This document shows, piece by piece, positions 56,316 to 64,000 of a DNA stretch of 64,000 nucleotides. Location of the stretch: the NCBI GenBank assembly GCA_013176395.1, contig JABMLP010000004.1, positions 1,488,001 to 1,552,000 on the forward strand, written 5' to 3'. The first letter of the stretch is position 1; the number at the start of each line of letters is the position of its first letter. The notes under the pieces are model-generated. The model saw only the letters and a list, made by a program, of their open reading frames with translations, was not told the DNA's origin and ran no database searches. The translations under genes and the position numbers were made by a program. The stretch comes from Venturia oleaginea. Taxonomy: Eukaryota; Ascomycota; Dothideomycetes; Venturiales; Venturiaceae.

Positions 56316-57323
56316 TCAGATTGGCGGAGGTTGTGAAGCCGGCGGTGTAGGCAGGCCAGTAATGATGGGCAACTTGCCATTGACTGCCTGGTAGGCGAGG
56401 TGAACCATTCGCGCCGGGTCATGCCTAATGTACAAACGTGCAGAATCTGAGCGCCATCTGCCCATGATTTGAATGTCCTCGTACGAGATTCCACGCCTGG
56501 CCGCTGCCGAGGCAGCGCCTTTGCGAAAACTGTGTCCTGAATAACCTGTTGTAGGCAACCCGGCGAGGTCCATTCGTGCGGTGAGAGCGCTGTTGACTTT
56601 AAGTTTGGTGCAGGCGCCTCGCACGTTAAAGAGAGGTGAGTTGGCAGGCTTAGGATCGATAGTAAAGAGGCAGCGGAGGGCTCGAATTGGGCAGGTAGCT
56701 GGTGAATGAGGTGAGGCTGCAAGGTAGACCGTAACACCTTCCTGATTAGCGTCGCTTTTGGAGCGTTTCAAATGGAGGGTTGCGTAAGAATCGTTGGGCG
56801 CAATGGTGACATCGCTGCGCAGGACTCGAGTCGATCTGAAAAGTAAGGCATTCTTAGTTTCCTTGTGTTCATAGCAGAGTTCCCCCATGCGGAACATGCC
56901 TGCAAAGGCTACTGTATGGGCAGCAGTAATGTTGACTTCATCCTTGTCCATGCTGTCCGTAAAAGGTGCTGAGATCTGGTACAAAAGTTCAGGCGTAACG
57001 TCTTCTCGTTGGCGTTTGGTTCCATTAAACAGCCTCTTAAGGCCTTTGATAAGGCCCCGGAGGTGTTCGCTGCAGAAGTGGGAGGTTGGGAGGGATCTGT
57101 CGACGTGATATGCGCGGATGGCAGAGAGGTTAGAGTGGATTGTAGACGGCTTAACTTGTGTAATACCGTCAGTTCCAAAGCCTCTTCGCTCAATGTATCG
57201 CCCAATTGTGGTCTCAGTAGACGGCCAAGGCGGATGTCCATCGATTGCGCAAGAGACTTCGTACGAGGTGACGGCGGTGCGGTAACCAGACTGGGTGTCT
57301 GCAGAGAGGCGACACCAAAGCAT
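56316..57323 (-). CDS. Tyrosine recombinase of element 2
   Basis: 335 residues shown from the first methionine; the frame is open further upstream to about 57415 (EPPIWYIRQINEDRPG). Catalytic residues: Arg in FRMGELCYEH, HxxR in GYSGHSFRKGAAS, Trp in MGRWRSD and Tyr in ARLYIRHD. It overlaps the RT-RNase H frame by 415 nt in a different frame of the same strand, an arrangement also known in DIRS elements. The protein is intact and close in plan to the element 1 recombinase. Confidence 0.9.
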   Translation of the reverse strand: MLWCRLSADTQSGYRTAVTSYEVSCAIDGHPPWPSTETTIGRYIERRGFGTDGITQVKPSTIHSNLSAIRAYHVDRSLPTSHFCSEHLRGLIKGLKRLFNGTKRQREDVTPELLYQISAPFTDSMDKDEVNITAAHTVAFAGMFRMGELCYEHKETKNALLFRSTRVLRSDVTIAPNDSYATLHLKRSKSDANQEGVTVYLAASPHSPATCPIRALRCLFTIDPKPANSPLFNVRGACTKLKVNSALTARMDLAGLPTTGYSGHSFRKGAASAAARRGISYEDIQIMGRWRSDSARLYIRHDPARMVHLAYQAVNGKLPIITGLPTPPASQPPPI

Positions 57324-59137
57324 CCTGATATAGTTGGAGGTGTGACCCGGTCGGTCTTCGTTGATCTGGCGAATATACCAGATAGGAGGTTCGAAAGCGA
57401 GAGGTTCTGCCAGCCAGTTAAGTCAGCAATGGTGTCAATGTCAAGGCGAGAGAGAGCGTCAGCGAGGCGGTTATTCTGCGAAGAAATCCAGTGAGGTGTG
57501 AGCTTGACATCATGCTGGGCGGCTAGAAGCAGAAGTTGACGTAGAGGATCCATTGCCAAACCTCGAACTGAGTGGTTTTTGATTGCATAGAATGCCGTGG
57601 TGCTGTCTGTCATAATATGAACTTCTTTGTGCGACCATAAGGAAGCCCAGCATTGGAAGGACCTCAAGATCGCGTCTATCTCGTGATTGTTGATGTGAAA
57701 AGCAGGATGGGTGTGAGGGCAGGCGTAGGCATGTTGGGCAAGAGGCCACTTGTCATCTTCAGAGATGAAGTATGCGCCGGAGGCGAAAGATGAGGCATCT
57801 GAAAAGAGAGTGACTGCAGCGCGCTCATTATCTTCGAAGAAGTAGATTCCATTGAACTTGGTAAGAAGATCACGCCACCAAATGAGGTCTTGGCGCGCCC
57901 CAGGCGAGAGAGATTGGCGTAGCGCCTTCGATCGATTGAATGAAGCAGTGAAATCCCAGATTCTGCGTAGAAAGGCGCGGCCAAGGTGGACTACTGAAGA
58001 GCAGAATGAGTAGAATCCGGCAGCAGATTCCATGTCGTATTTAGTGACTGAATTGGCTTTGAGCAGGGCCTCAGCAATAGCGATACCTTTGGTGATCTTT
58101 TTCGCTGGTAGGCGCGCTTCCATCTTGACCGTGTCAATCTCGAGGCCTAGGGTGACAACTGTGGTACCTTGTTCATCCTTCGAGTCATTCCTAGGAATGC
58201 CTAGTTCGTCAGTGATGAGCTTGTAGTCATCGGAGACCGATCGAATAAGGTGGGCAGGCTGAGCAGAAGGTGGAAAGATCATAACGAAGTCATCTAAGTA
58301 ATGCTTAACGCGCCATGAGAATTGGTGTTGTAGAATCCAATGAAAACCCTCAGCAAAGAGGTTGAACAGGAAGGGCGCCGTGCGGAGGCCAGATGGTAGG
58401 CAGTTTTCGGTGTAGAATAGGCCCCATTTCATGCCTAAGAGCCACCTTTGGTTGTAGGCAACTGGGATGTTCCTGAAGGCACTCTCAATGTCGCGTTTGA
58501 TGAGAATGGAGCTTCTGCCCGTGAGGCGAATAGATGACAGAATGCTGTCGAATCTAGTGTAATGAATGGCCGCCCGTGAGGCTGGAATGTGGTCGTTCAC
58601 CGAATGGGTGCTAGGGTGAGAAAGATGATGAATTCTTCTCCAACCACCATCACCTTTTGGGACAAGGCCCAAGGGTGATGATATGAAGGGCGCGCTTCCA
58701 TTATTAATAGAGATGCGGCCACGTATGAGGTCTTGCTGGACCTGGGTTTCAATGATATGAGGTGCCAGAGAAGCTGAGGCGAGATTTTTCGAATGTAGAT
58801 GTTGGATAGGGCCATCATACCCAATCTGGACACCGTGTCTCAAAATGCCACCCAGAATATGAGGTAATTTACCTGGATAACGCGCCAGGCGTGTTCTCCA
58901 TGCTGAAGGCACGAAGGGGGAAGGTGAGTTGCGTAAGGAGGGTGTAGATGGGTCAAAGACCTTGAAGGAAAGTGTGGTGTTAGGCCTAGCCGGAGGCAAC
59001 GTGCGAAAAGGATAAAAGGATATTGCATTTGGACGCAGCGAAAGCGATGAACTGGAATGTGAATAAGGTAGCTGAAGGCTAAGCGATTTCTGAGGTTTCA
59101 GCTGTCTGTTGGCAGGCTCAGATCGCAGCCGTGATGG
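56909..59137 (-). CDS. Reverse transcriptase-RNase H of element 2, in frame with Gag
   Basis: The frame is continuous from the codon after the Gag UAG (59137) to 56909. From the N-terminus: a Ser-rich linker, then RT with PLGLVPKGDGGWRRIHHLSH, ILIKRDIESAFRNIP, GLRTAPFLFNLFAEG and the catalytic HYLDDFVMI. The connection (ELGIPRNDSKDEQG) and RNase H follow, with acids in LFSDASSF, NNHEIDAI, IMTDSTTAF and RLADALSR. About 190 residues follow the RNase H and are partly encoded over the recombinase gene. No ATG is needed if it is made as a Gag-Pol fusion; there is none near its start. Intact. Confidence 0.9.
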   Translation of the reverse strand, partial: PSRLRSEPANRQLKPQKSLSLQLPYSHSSSSLSLRPNAISFYPFRTLPPARPNTTLSFKVFDPSTPSLRNSPSPFVPSAWRTRLARYPGKLPHILGGILRHGVQIGYDGPIQHLHSKNLASASLAPHIIETQVQQDLIRGRISINNGSAPFISSPLGLVPKGDGGWRRIHHLSHPSTHSVNDHIPASRAAIHYTRFDSILSSIRLTGRSSILIKRDIESAFRNIPVAYNQRWLLGMKWGLFYTENCLPSGLRTAPFLFNLFAEGFHWILQHQFSWRVKHYLDDFVMIFPPSAQPAHLIRSVSDDYKLITDELGIPRNDSKDEQGTTVVTLGLEIDTVKMEARLPAKKITKGIAIAEALLKANSVTKYDMESAAGFYSFCSSVVHLGRAFLRRIWDFTASFNRSKALRQSLSPGARQDLIWWRDLLTKFNGIYFFEDNERAAVTLFSDASSFASGAYFISEDDKWPLAQHAYACPHTHPAFHINNHEIDAILRSFQCWASLWSHKEVHIMTDSTTAFYAIKNHSVRGLAMDPLRQLLLLAAQHDVKLTPHWISSQNNRLADALSRLDIDTIADLTGWQNLSLSNLLSGIFARSTKTDRVTPPTISGCFGVASLQTPSLVTAPPSPRTKSLAQSMDIRLGRLLRPQLGDTLSEEALELTVLHKLSRLQSTLTSLPSAHITSTDPSQPPTSAANTSGALSKALRGCLMEPNANEKTLRLNFCTRSQHLLRTAWTRMKSTLLLPIQ

Positions 59138-59140
59138 CTA
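59138..59140 (-). promoter_or_regulatory. UAG between Gag and Pol of element 2
   Basis: TAG followed by CCA TCA CGG, with no other stop between Gag (FEHK) and RT in this frame. The context lacks the CAG codon found in element 1. Confidence 0.5.
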
Positions 59141-60676
59141 CTTGTGTTCAAAGGCTGGATGTTTCTTATCGCAGCCTCTGCGCGAGCAGATATGGTCTCT
59201 CACACAAGTGTCCCAAGTGCAGCCCTTGTCTCTGGTGTTGTAATTCATGCAGACAACTCCCGCGATATTGTCGCTGCCGCCACGAGCGCTGGCGGCTCTG
59301 TTGGACAGGGAGCCTTTGACCATAGGAGCCTGAAGCATCTGTCATTCCCAGTTGAGAGGGACCTGCCAGTTGGAATCGAGAGTGACGCCTCGGACAATAG
59401 CTTCCTGATGCCAACGAAGCGCGAGGCGGAGGACACCTCCCTGCCAGACGTATGTGTCGTAATAGCTCATAATTTGGGCATGAAAGTCCATCATTGACAC
59501 GATCAGGCGAGGGAACTTGGCTACATGGTAGTGACTTAAAACCCACGCGTAGTTCAGGAAAGTTTGAGACCATATAGCTGGATCATTGCCAAAGTACTTC
59601 TCATCGACGTGAGTACGCCTGACAGTCCATTGATCGCCTGAGACGCCTAGGCGATTTTCTGGAGTATCCAGAATCTGTAAATTGAGCCTTAAGAGAGGTA
59701 GGTTCCTTGGGTCGAAGGTACCCTTCCAGATTTTCACCAATTCCTTGCGTGGCAGATGAGGAAGAAGGTCCATTGCTGACTGAACTTCTGGAATAGAGAC
59801 TAACTCACCAGCAGAGTCTTCAATCTCAATGATACCTCCAGGCCTGTTGACGACTGGAGGTGCTGGAGCGTTGGCAGCGGCCTCAGCTGTAGCAGTTCGA
59901 GCCCTAGCTTCTCTCAGGTGAAGTTGTACAAGTTCCCTACGTTCCTCCTCAGTGTACATGATGCCTCCTAGTTTGGATTCCGGGCGCTTGCCGGAAGGAC
60001 CGTCGACCATTGTAGAGGTTTCCTTCGGAGGTAGAGGTAGAGGTAGGGTGGTAGCTTTCGAAGCCGCTGGTTTGAGAGTTACAGCTTTAGGAGTTGCTGC
60101 TTGAGGCGTTCCTAAGAGATGATAGGCTATCTCGTCTGATGGAGACGGAAGGAGAGTCTCAGGTACGTCTGATTCGTCTGATTCGTCCTGTAATTGGTTC
60201 GTAGGACTCGCAAGAGCTGCCTCAATCTCCTCAGAGGTAGCAGCAGAAGGGCGGCGAGCCCGAGGTGTCTGACTGCGTAATCTAGCCGTAGCGTCGATAA
60301 CTGGAGACCTTTGGATCCTGCTGGATCTCTGAAAGGGATTGGACGGCGCAATTTTGGCGACGTAGCAAGCTACTTTTGGTGAATAAGATCTGGAGATAGA
60401 CGGGCAAAATGAATTGACTTGATTGGTCAAGAGAGGCGGTAAGGGTATCGATAAGATAAATGAATTGCCAATTGGACAACTATGTTGGATATGCAAATGA
60501 TGCGATACCACAATGATGACAGTCAAACCGGGAGTTTGAGCTATAAAACAATGAAAACAGCGAGAATCCCTAGTTATATATCCTGTCAGACTTGTTCTTC
60601 GGCTCACTGAGCCGTGCCGTGCGTCCAGATAGGGGTGAGGTGCAGAGGCGACATCCGAGCACGAAAAACCATCCAT
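59138..60676 (-). pseudogene. Gag-like protein of element 2, with an internal UGA
   Basis: A long Pro/Ala/Ser-rich N-terminal part; the start at the ATG at 60676 (MDGFSCSDVASAPHP) is uncertain and a later one is possible. The conserved part includes EERRELVQLHLREARART, LLPHLPRKELVKIWKGTF and a helical C-terminal half (FLNYAWVLSHYHVAKFP). TGA at 59344-59342 interrupts VPLNWE / QMLQAPMVKGS in the same frame. A CGA to TGA transition would explain it. Beyond it the frame continues to a zinc cluster (CMNYNTRDKGCTWDTC, then CSRRGCDKKHPAFEH), equivalent to the fingers of element 1 Gag, and ends in UAG. Confidence 0.72.
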
Positions 60677-60910
60677 ATATATTACTTGAATGTAAGATGT
60701 TTGGCGTTTGAATCGCTCTAAATCGCTCAAAAACGTTATAAAAAAATGCTATGCATCGGACAAATGCGGTAAAGCGCGATTACCTTTTAGCTGCTCAAGT
60801 GGATGCGGCGATTATATCCCATATATCAAATTATAACAATCGCATACATCAAACTACTCGGGACATACATGCCAAGACCTAACGTACACCAATGTATGTG
60901 CTAAATTGTA

Positions 60911-60983
60911 ATGTATGCAAGTGTAATTTGATGTATGCAATTGTCATAATCTGCGATGTATATGGGCTGACAGTATTTACCCG
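60911..60983 (-). repeat. MULE terminal inverted repeat, right
   Basis: Inverted partner of 51441-51513. A further copy of the motif (ataacaatcgcatacatcaaa) lies inward at 60834, in the opposite orientation. Confidence 0.88.
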
Positions 60984-60993
60984 AATCAGAAAT
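60984..60993. repeat. Target-site duplication, right (AATCAGAAAT)
   Basis: Perfect copy of 51431-51440. Confidence 0.9.
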
Positions 60994-61489
60994 ACATCTA
61001 CCATTCGAGAGAAACACACACCCTTTCCCCATACCTCCAGTATTCATGACGAGGCAAATCACATCGATTCACTATCCCCCTAGCCATCTCAAAGTCGATG
61101 TAAAACAAGAACCGATTCAACCAAGTTCACATCAAGATCCCATCAACTACCATCAGTTTTGCACCCGCGCAGTGTAAATTAGTTTCTTGGCAAAGCGGAA
61201 GCTAGTTTTTAAAAGTAACTACTAGGCCTCAATAGTACTTAGCTCCAAAGTAATGAATTTGGTCGCTTTGGGGGTTTTGGAAGCTTTTCATTACCCTTTC
61301 CTGCAATAGGATCGTTGCGGACGATGTCATCGTCATCATTCTGGCCTGGGAGGCTGGGAGGGACATTTGAGCCTGTTGTAATGGCTCAATTAGGCAATAT
61401 GTTGAGAAAGGTGGTGGTTGTTGATTATTAACTTGAGCCTCACTTTGTCCCATGCTAGAGCCTAAAGAAGTATAGCGCTAATTTGCCAA

Positions 61490-62000
61490 GATTACACTGC
61501 GCGAGTGCAAAAGCGATGTCCTCTCACAAATCCGGCTAAAGAGACTGAATGGCCTCCGGGCCAAGCAGGCGCGATAGCTATTTGAAGCAACAGTGGCTTC
61601 AGTTGTTGACTACGCATCATCAGTCTGGGCGACAGCGCTGAACGCCAAGGATACACGCTTGCTTGAACGACACCAAAGATGGGGGGGCACAAGCCATTGT
61701 TGGATGTTTCCAAACCACAGCGTTGGATATTGCGCAATCTGAGGCATCAATTGGGACCTTCCACCAACGACAGACAGGGAAATGGATAGGCCGGTGGGTC
61801 AAGCTAAACGCTGGAGCGAGCAACGACGGCTCTTGCGAGAAACGACCGAGCCAAGGAGCGACGTCTCCTATCTGTTAGGAGGCCGCTCAACACTTAGAAA
61901 CAGAAGAGGAGAGATGATCGATGGTCCAAAATGGACGCCAGATGTAGCAGCAGTACGAGCGACAATTGCGTTCGTAGATGCTACCAAACGATTCAGCCGA
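61490..62000 (+). pseudogene. Tad1-like LINE relic (RT/RNase H junction)
   Basis: LFEATVASVVDYASSVWATA and, in the next frame, GAQAIVGCFQTTALDIAQSE, followed by GTFHQRQTGKWIGRW, match the thumb/linker region after the RT of Tad1-type LINEs. Frames change at least twice and a stop follows KQAR. It lies outside the MULE and covers a different part of the polyprotein than 53150-53579, so it is a separate insertion. Confidence 0.68.
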
Positions 62001-62472
62001 GAGACGGAGTAGTCTCTACCAAAACCAAAACCAAAACCAACTCCGAGCATGTGGACTCACTCATCAAGATAGTACCCATGCAAGCAGCAATCCTAGATCC
62101 GATACCCCCTTTTCACTAACCGCCAATATCTGATCCCATCAGTCTATTGGCCAACGGTAAGTTGCGCCTTTCGTTTTTGTTGTTGTTTCTGGGGTTTTGG
62201 TCAATTTGATAATTCAGTATGTTTAAAAGATGCCATACAAAAACAAATTTTTGGGCTTGGAATGAAGGGAGAGTTGACAGTTGGAAACAATGTATGATAG
62301 ACAATCGGTAGTGTCCCCCTGGAGCCATACTGGCCCGACGGGTGTATTGAATCCATCCATCCATCCGTCCTCTCACAAAACTAGAAATAGGTATACTCGA
62401 TTCGATAATTTACTCACAAAACAGACACGCTCTATGCAATTTCCGCCCCATCCTAGGCATCAGCGACACATC
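62001..62472. other. Intergenic spacer with simple repeats
   Basis: Contains (ccaaaa)n at about 62018-62040 and (catc)n at about 62354-62368. It also carries the presumed 3' UTR of the channel gene. Confidence 0.5.
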
Positions 62473-64000
62473 TCACTTCTTCTCTCCTCTAATCCTCTCC
62501 TCCAACCACCACATCTTCCCCCTCAACCCCTCACCCTCTTCTCCAGCCTTGGCGTCTTCATTCCCCTCTCCGGCTTTCATGTCTTCCTCCTCTTCAGCCG
62601 AAGCCGAAGCATCCTCTCCTCCAACTCCAGCTCCAGACCCAGCCTCACCACCTTCATCAGCCTTTCCAGCATCAGGCTCAACAGCCTCATCTCCACCTTT
62701 ACTCTTCGTGGTGAAAACCCTGGTAACCTTAGAAAGTATCCCCTCTTTAGCTTCCGAGTCCTCACCCTCAGTATCGCCTTGACCTTTGCTATCACCCGCC
62801 TTGCTATGCTCAGATTCATCTTCAACAATGTCCTCCTCGAGCGCCCTACCCTCATAGTCATCGCCCTCGGCACTTTCACCGTAGTCGCCTCCATCAAGTT
62901 CATCTTCAAACCCCTCCTCGTAGTCTTGGATATACTCCGTCTCCCCCTCTGCAGGTGTGTCATCTTCACCCCCCTCTTTGGTAGCTGTAGTCCACTCATC
63001 CTTGTACTTTTCATCAGCCTCTTTACCCTTCTTCTTGATCTTCTTGCTCTTCTTGCTGCTATCAATCGGACTTGTCTTAGGATCATCGCTGGAACTCTCG
63101 TCCAACCTCTGTATCATCTGTCCCTCGCTCTCTCCCTGCCCCTCAAGCCTTCTAATCTCTTGACTCAGCATTTCTAATTGCTGCCTCCAAACCTCGCTTT
63201 CTCTTTTACTCGAAAGCCCAGCGCTCCTGAGTCTCAAGTTCTCATCTCTCAAAGACTTGATTTCCTCCCCCATCTTCTCGCCCTCCCTCTTTCTCGTAAG
63301 TCCAGCGCTCCTGAGTCTTAAATTTTCATCGCTCAAAGACACGATTTTCTCCTCCATCTCCTCAACTTGCTCTTGAGCACCTAGAGAAAGTTCCTCGATG
63401 ATTTTGAAGACGCGCCAAAGTCGAAGAACAACGATGAGGGAAGCTGCTTCTTCAATTGCACCACCGTGTAGACTGATATCGAGGGCGAATCCGGCAATGA
63501 CGACGAGGGCATCGATGACGTGAAATTTCGATTTGAAGTAAGCGGGTCCGAAGGCCCAGATGGAGAGGACAAGTTCAAGCATGAAGACGGAGGAGAAGAC
63601 GAGGGAGGCGATTTCAAGAGAAGTGAGAGCTTCGTTCCAACCTTTTTTACCCCAGCGCTTTTCGCATTTGAAGAGGGAGATTATGAAAGCTTTGAATTGT
63701 TAGTCTGGGGTTCGAGCTTGGCAAGGCTGAACAGGGGTAACATGGTAGGGATTGTGGGGAGGGAGACTTACCGGCAATGATTCCAGCGACATCGAGTGCC
63801 ACGAGAGCAAGAACGGAGTAATGTCCCATTTTGCTGCTGAGAAAATGTTTGACCTTTTCTCGGGTCGTTTGTATCGCATGTTTCCTCGAATAGGGATCAT
63901 TCCAATGTTCGATATTTGCATATTGCTTGCTTGAACGACTTCTTTTCTTCGTTGGCAGCAGTGGATCTTCCTCATCGTCTCTTTCATCATGATCATTTGG
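62473..64000 (-). CDS. Hv1-like voltage-gated proton channel (5' partial)
   Basis: Two exons in the window, 64000-63772 and 63689-62473, join in phase (482 codons); the start lies beyond the window. The voltage-sensor fold is complete from S1 (YSVLALVALDVAGIIA, with the Asp that gives proton selectivity) through S2 (EIASLVFSSVFMLEL) and S3 (HVIDALVVIAGFALDI) to S4 (VVLRLWRVFKIIEE, with RxxR spacing as in animal Hv1). There is no pore domain. A coiled coil follows, with two copies of DENLRLRSAGL about 30 residues apart. Then comes a long acidic, Ser/Lys/Glu-rich tail of about 230 residues ending GKMWWLEERIRGEKK. The tail is much longer than in animal Hv1. The channel would export protons on depolarisation. 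Confidence 0.88.

Larger units (their letters stand above)
55975..60730 (-). mobile_element. Tyrosine-recombinase retrotransposon (element 2)
   Basis: The order on the minus strand is Gag, RT-RNase H, YR, as in element 1. I find no split direct repeats. Instead, short inverted ends are visible: TTGAGCGATTGAGAG at 55975 and its counterpart (TTGAGCGATTTAGAG on the minus strand) ending at 60730. That points to a DIRS-like ITR layout or to a copy that has lost its repeats. A palindrome (cttaaaatcaagtagattttaag) lies just inside the 3' end at about 55990. RT-RNase H and YR are open; Gag has one internal UGA. Confidence 0.75.
51441..60983 (+). mobile_element. 9.5-kb MULE carrying nested transposons
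   Basis: The ends are 73-bp inverted repeats (51441-51513 and 60911-60983, 67 of 73 positions equal) starting CGGGTAA(G/A)TACTGTCAG. They are bounded on both sides by the same 10-bp sequence. Inside are, left to right, a 25-bp minisatellite, a Tad1-like LINE end, the C-terminal part of a MULE transposase (SWIM finger and zinc knuckle), an internally deleted pogo element, and a YR retrotransposon on the minus strand. The transposase is incomplete, so the MULE could only move with help from another copy. The exact target duplication shows that the outer borders have not been rearranged since insertion. Confidence 0.85.

Noticed and set aside
53150..62000. One LINE split by the MULE insertion
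   Set aside because: The piece inside the MULE is the C-terminal end and the piece to its right is an upstream part; the order is wrong for a single interrupted copy.
62281..63177. 298-residue plus-strand frame opposite the proton channel tail
   Set aside because: Ser/Leu/Pro-rich mirror of the acidic tail codons; no independent support.

Overview
The window is nuclear DNA of a filamentous ascomycete (Pezizomycotina). The evidence is short spliceosomal introns of about 45-60 bp with GT..AG ends, compact housekeeping genes with ascomycete-type architecture (ELP1, MTR4, COX8, UBC9, PEX19, the STS1/Cut8 proteasome tether, a VTC-type SPX protein, an Hv1-like proton channel), and a repeat load typical of these fungi (Ty3/gypsy with chromodomain, Tad1-like LINE relics, Tc1, pogo/Fot1, MULE, tyrosine-recombinase retrotransposons). 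Genus cannot be fixed from sequence alone.

Layout. 1-1982: 3' part of a chromodomain Ty3/gypsy element with its 3' LTR. 2333-9246: a 6.9-kb tyrosine-recombinase (YR) retrotransposon on the minus strand with perfectly placed split direct repeats (PAT/Ngaro architecture), Gag, RT-RNase H (frameshifted) and YR. A 1.6-kb array of about 200-bp units, built from an internally deleted piece of its own RNase H gene, sits between RNase H and YR. 10911-13709: Vtc5-like SPX protein. 17229-26045: ELP1, COX8 and MTR4; COX8 and MTR4 share a 268-bp divergent promoter region. 28.5-31.7 kb: decayed gene copies, including two DUF7918-type relics. 32.3-38.4 kb: STS1, UBC9, PEX19 and an unknown conserved-looking gene. 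38.9-41.0 kb: three tandem paralogues of a small cysteine-rich protein. 41.3-44.8 kb: a cytochrome P450 and a neighbouring alpha/beta hydrolase killed by a nonsense codon. 47.0-48.3 kb: an intact-looking Tc1 transposon, 160 bp upstream of the only open DUF7918 gene. 50.1-51.1 kb: a broken DUF7918 copy. 51441-60983: a 9.5-kb MULE with 73-bp terminal inverted repeats and a perfect 10-bp target duplication. It is loaded with a LINE fragment, a minisatellite, remains of MULE transposase, an internally deleted pogo/Fot1 element and a second YR retrotransposon. 61.5-62.0 kb: another LINE relic. 62473-64000: Hv1-like proton channel whose first exon runs off the window.

Most striking points. In both YR retrotransposons Gag and Pol lie in the same reading frame, separated by a single UAG and no other stop. 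In the first element the context is UAG-CAG-CCA, which fits the CAR-YYA readthrough consensus, so Gag-Pol expression by stop-codon readthrough is a testable hypothesis. The RNase H-derived tandem array, the nested MULE with its exact target duplication, the four DUF7918 copies and the three-gene cysteine-rich cluster are the other features worth following up. Exon boundaries were read by eye from splice signals and reading phase; family names are from motif recognition, not from searches.
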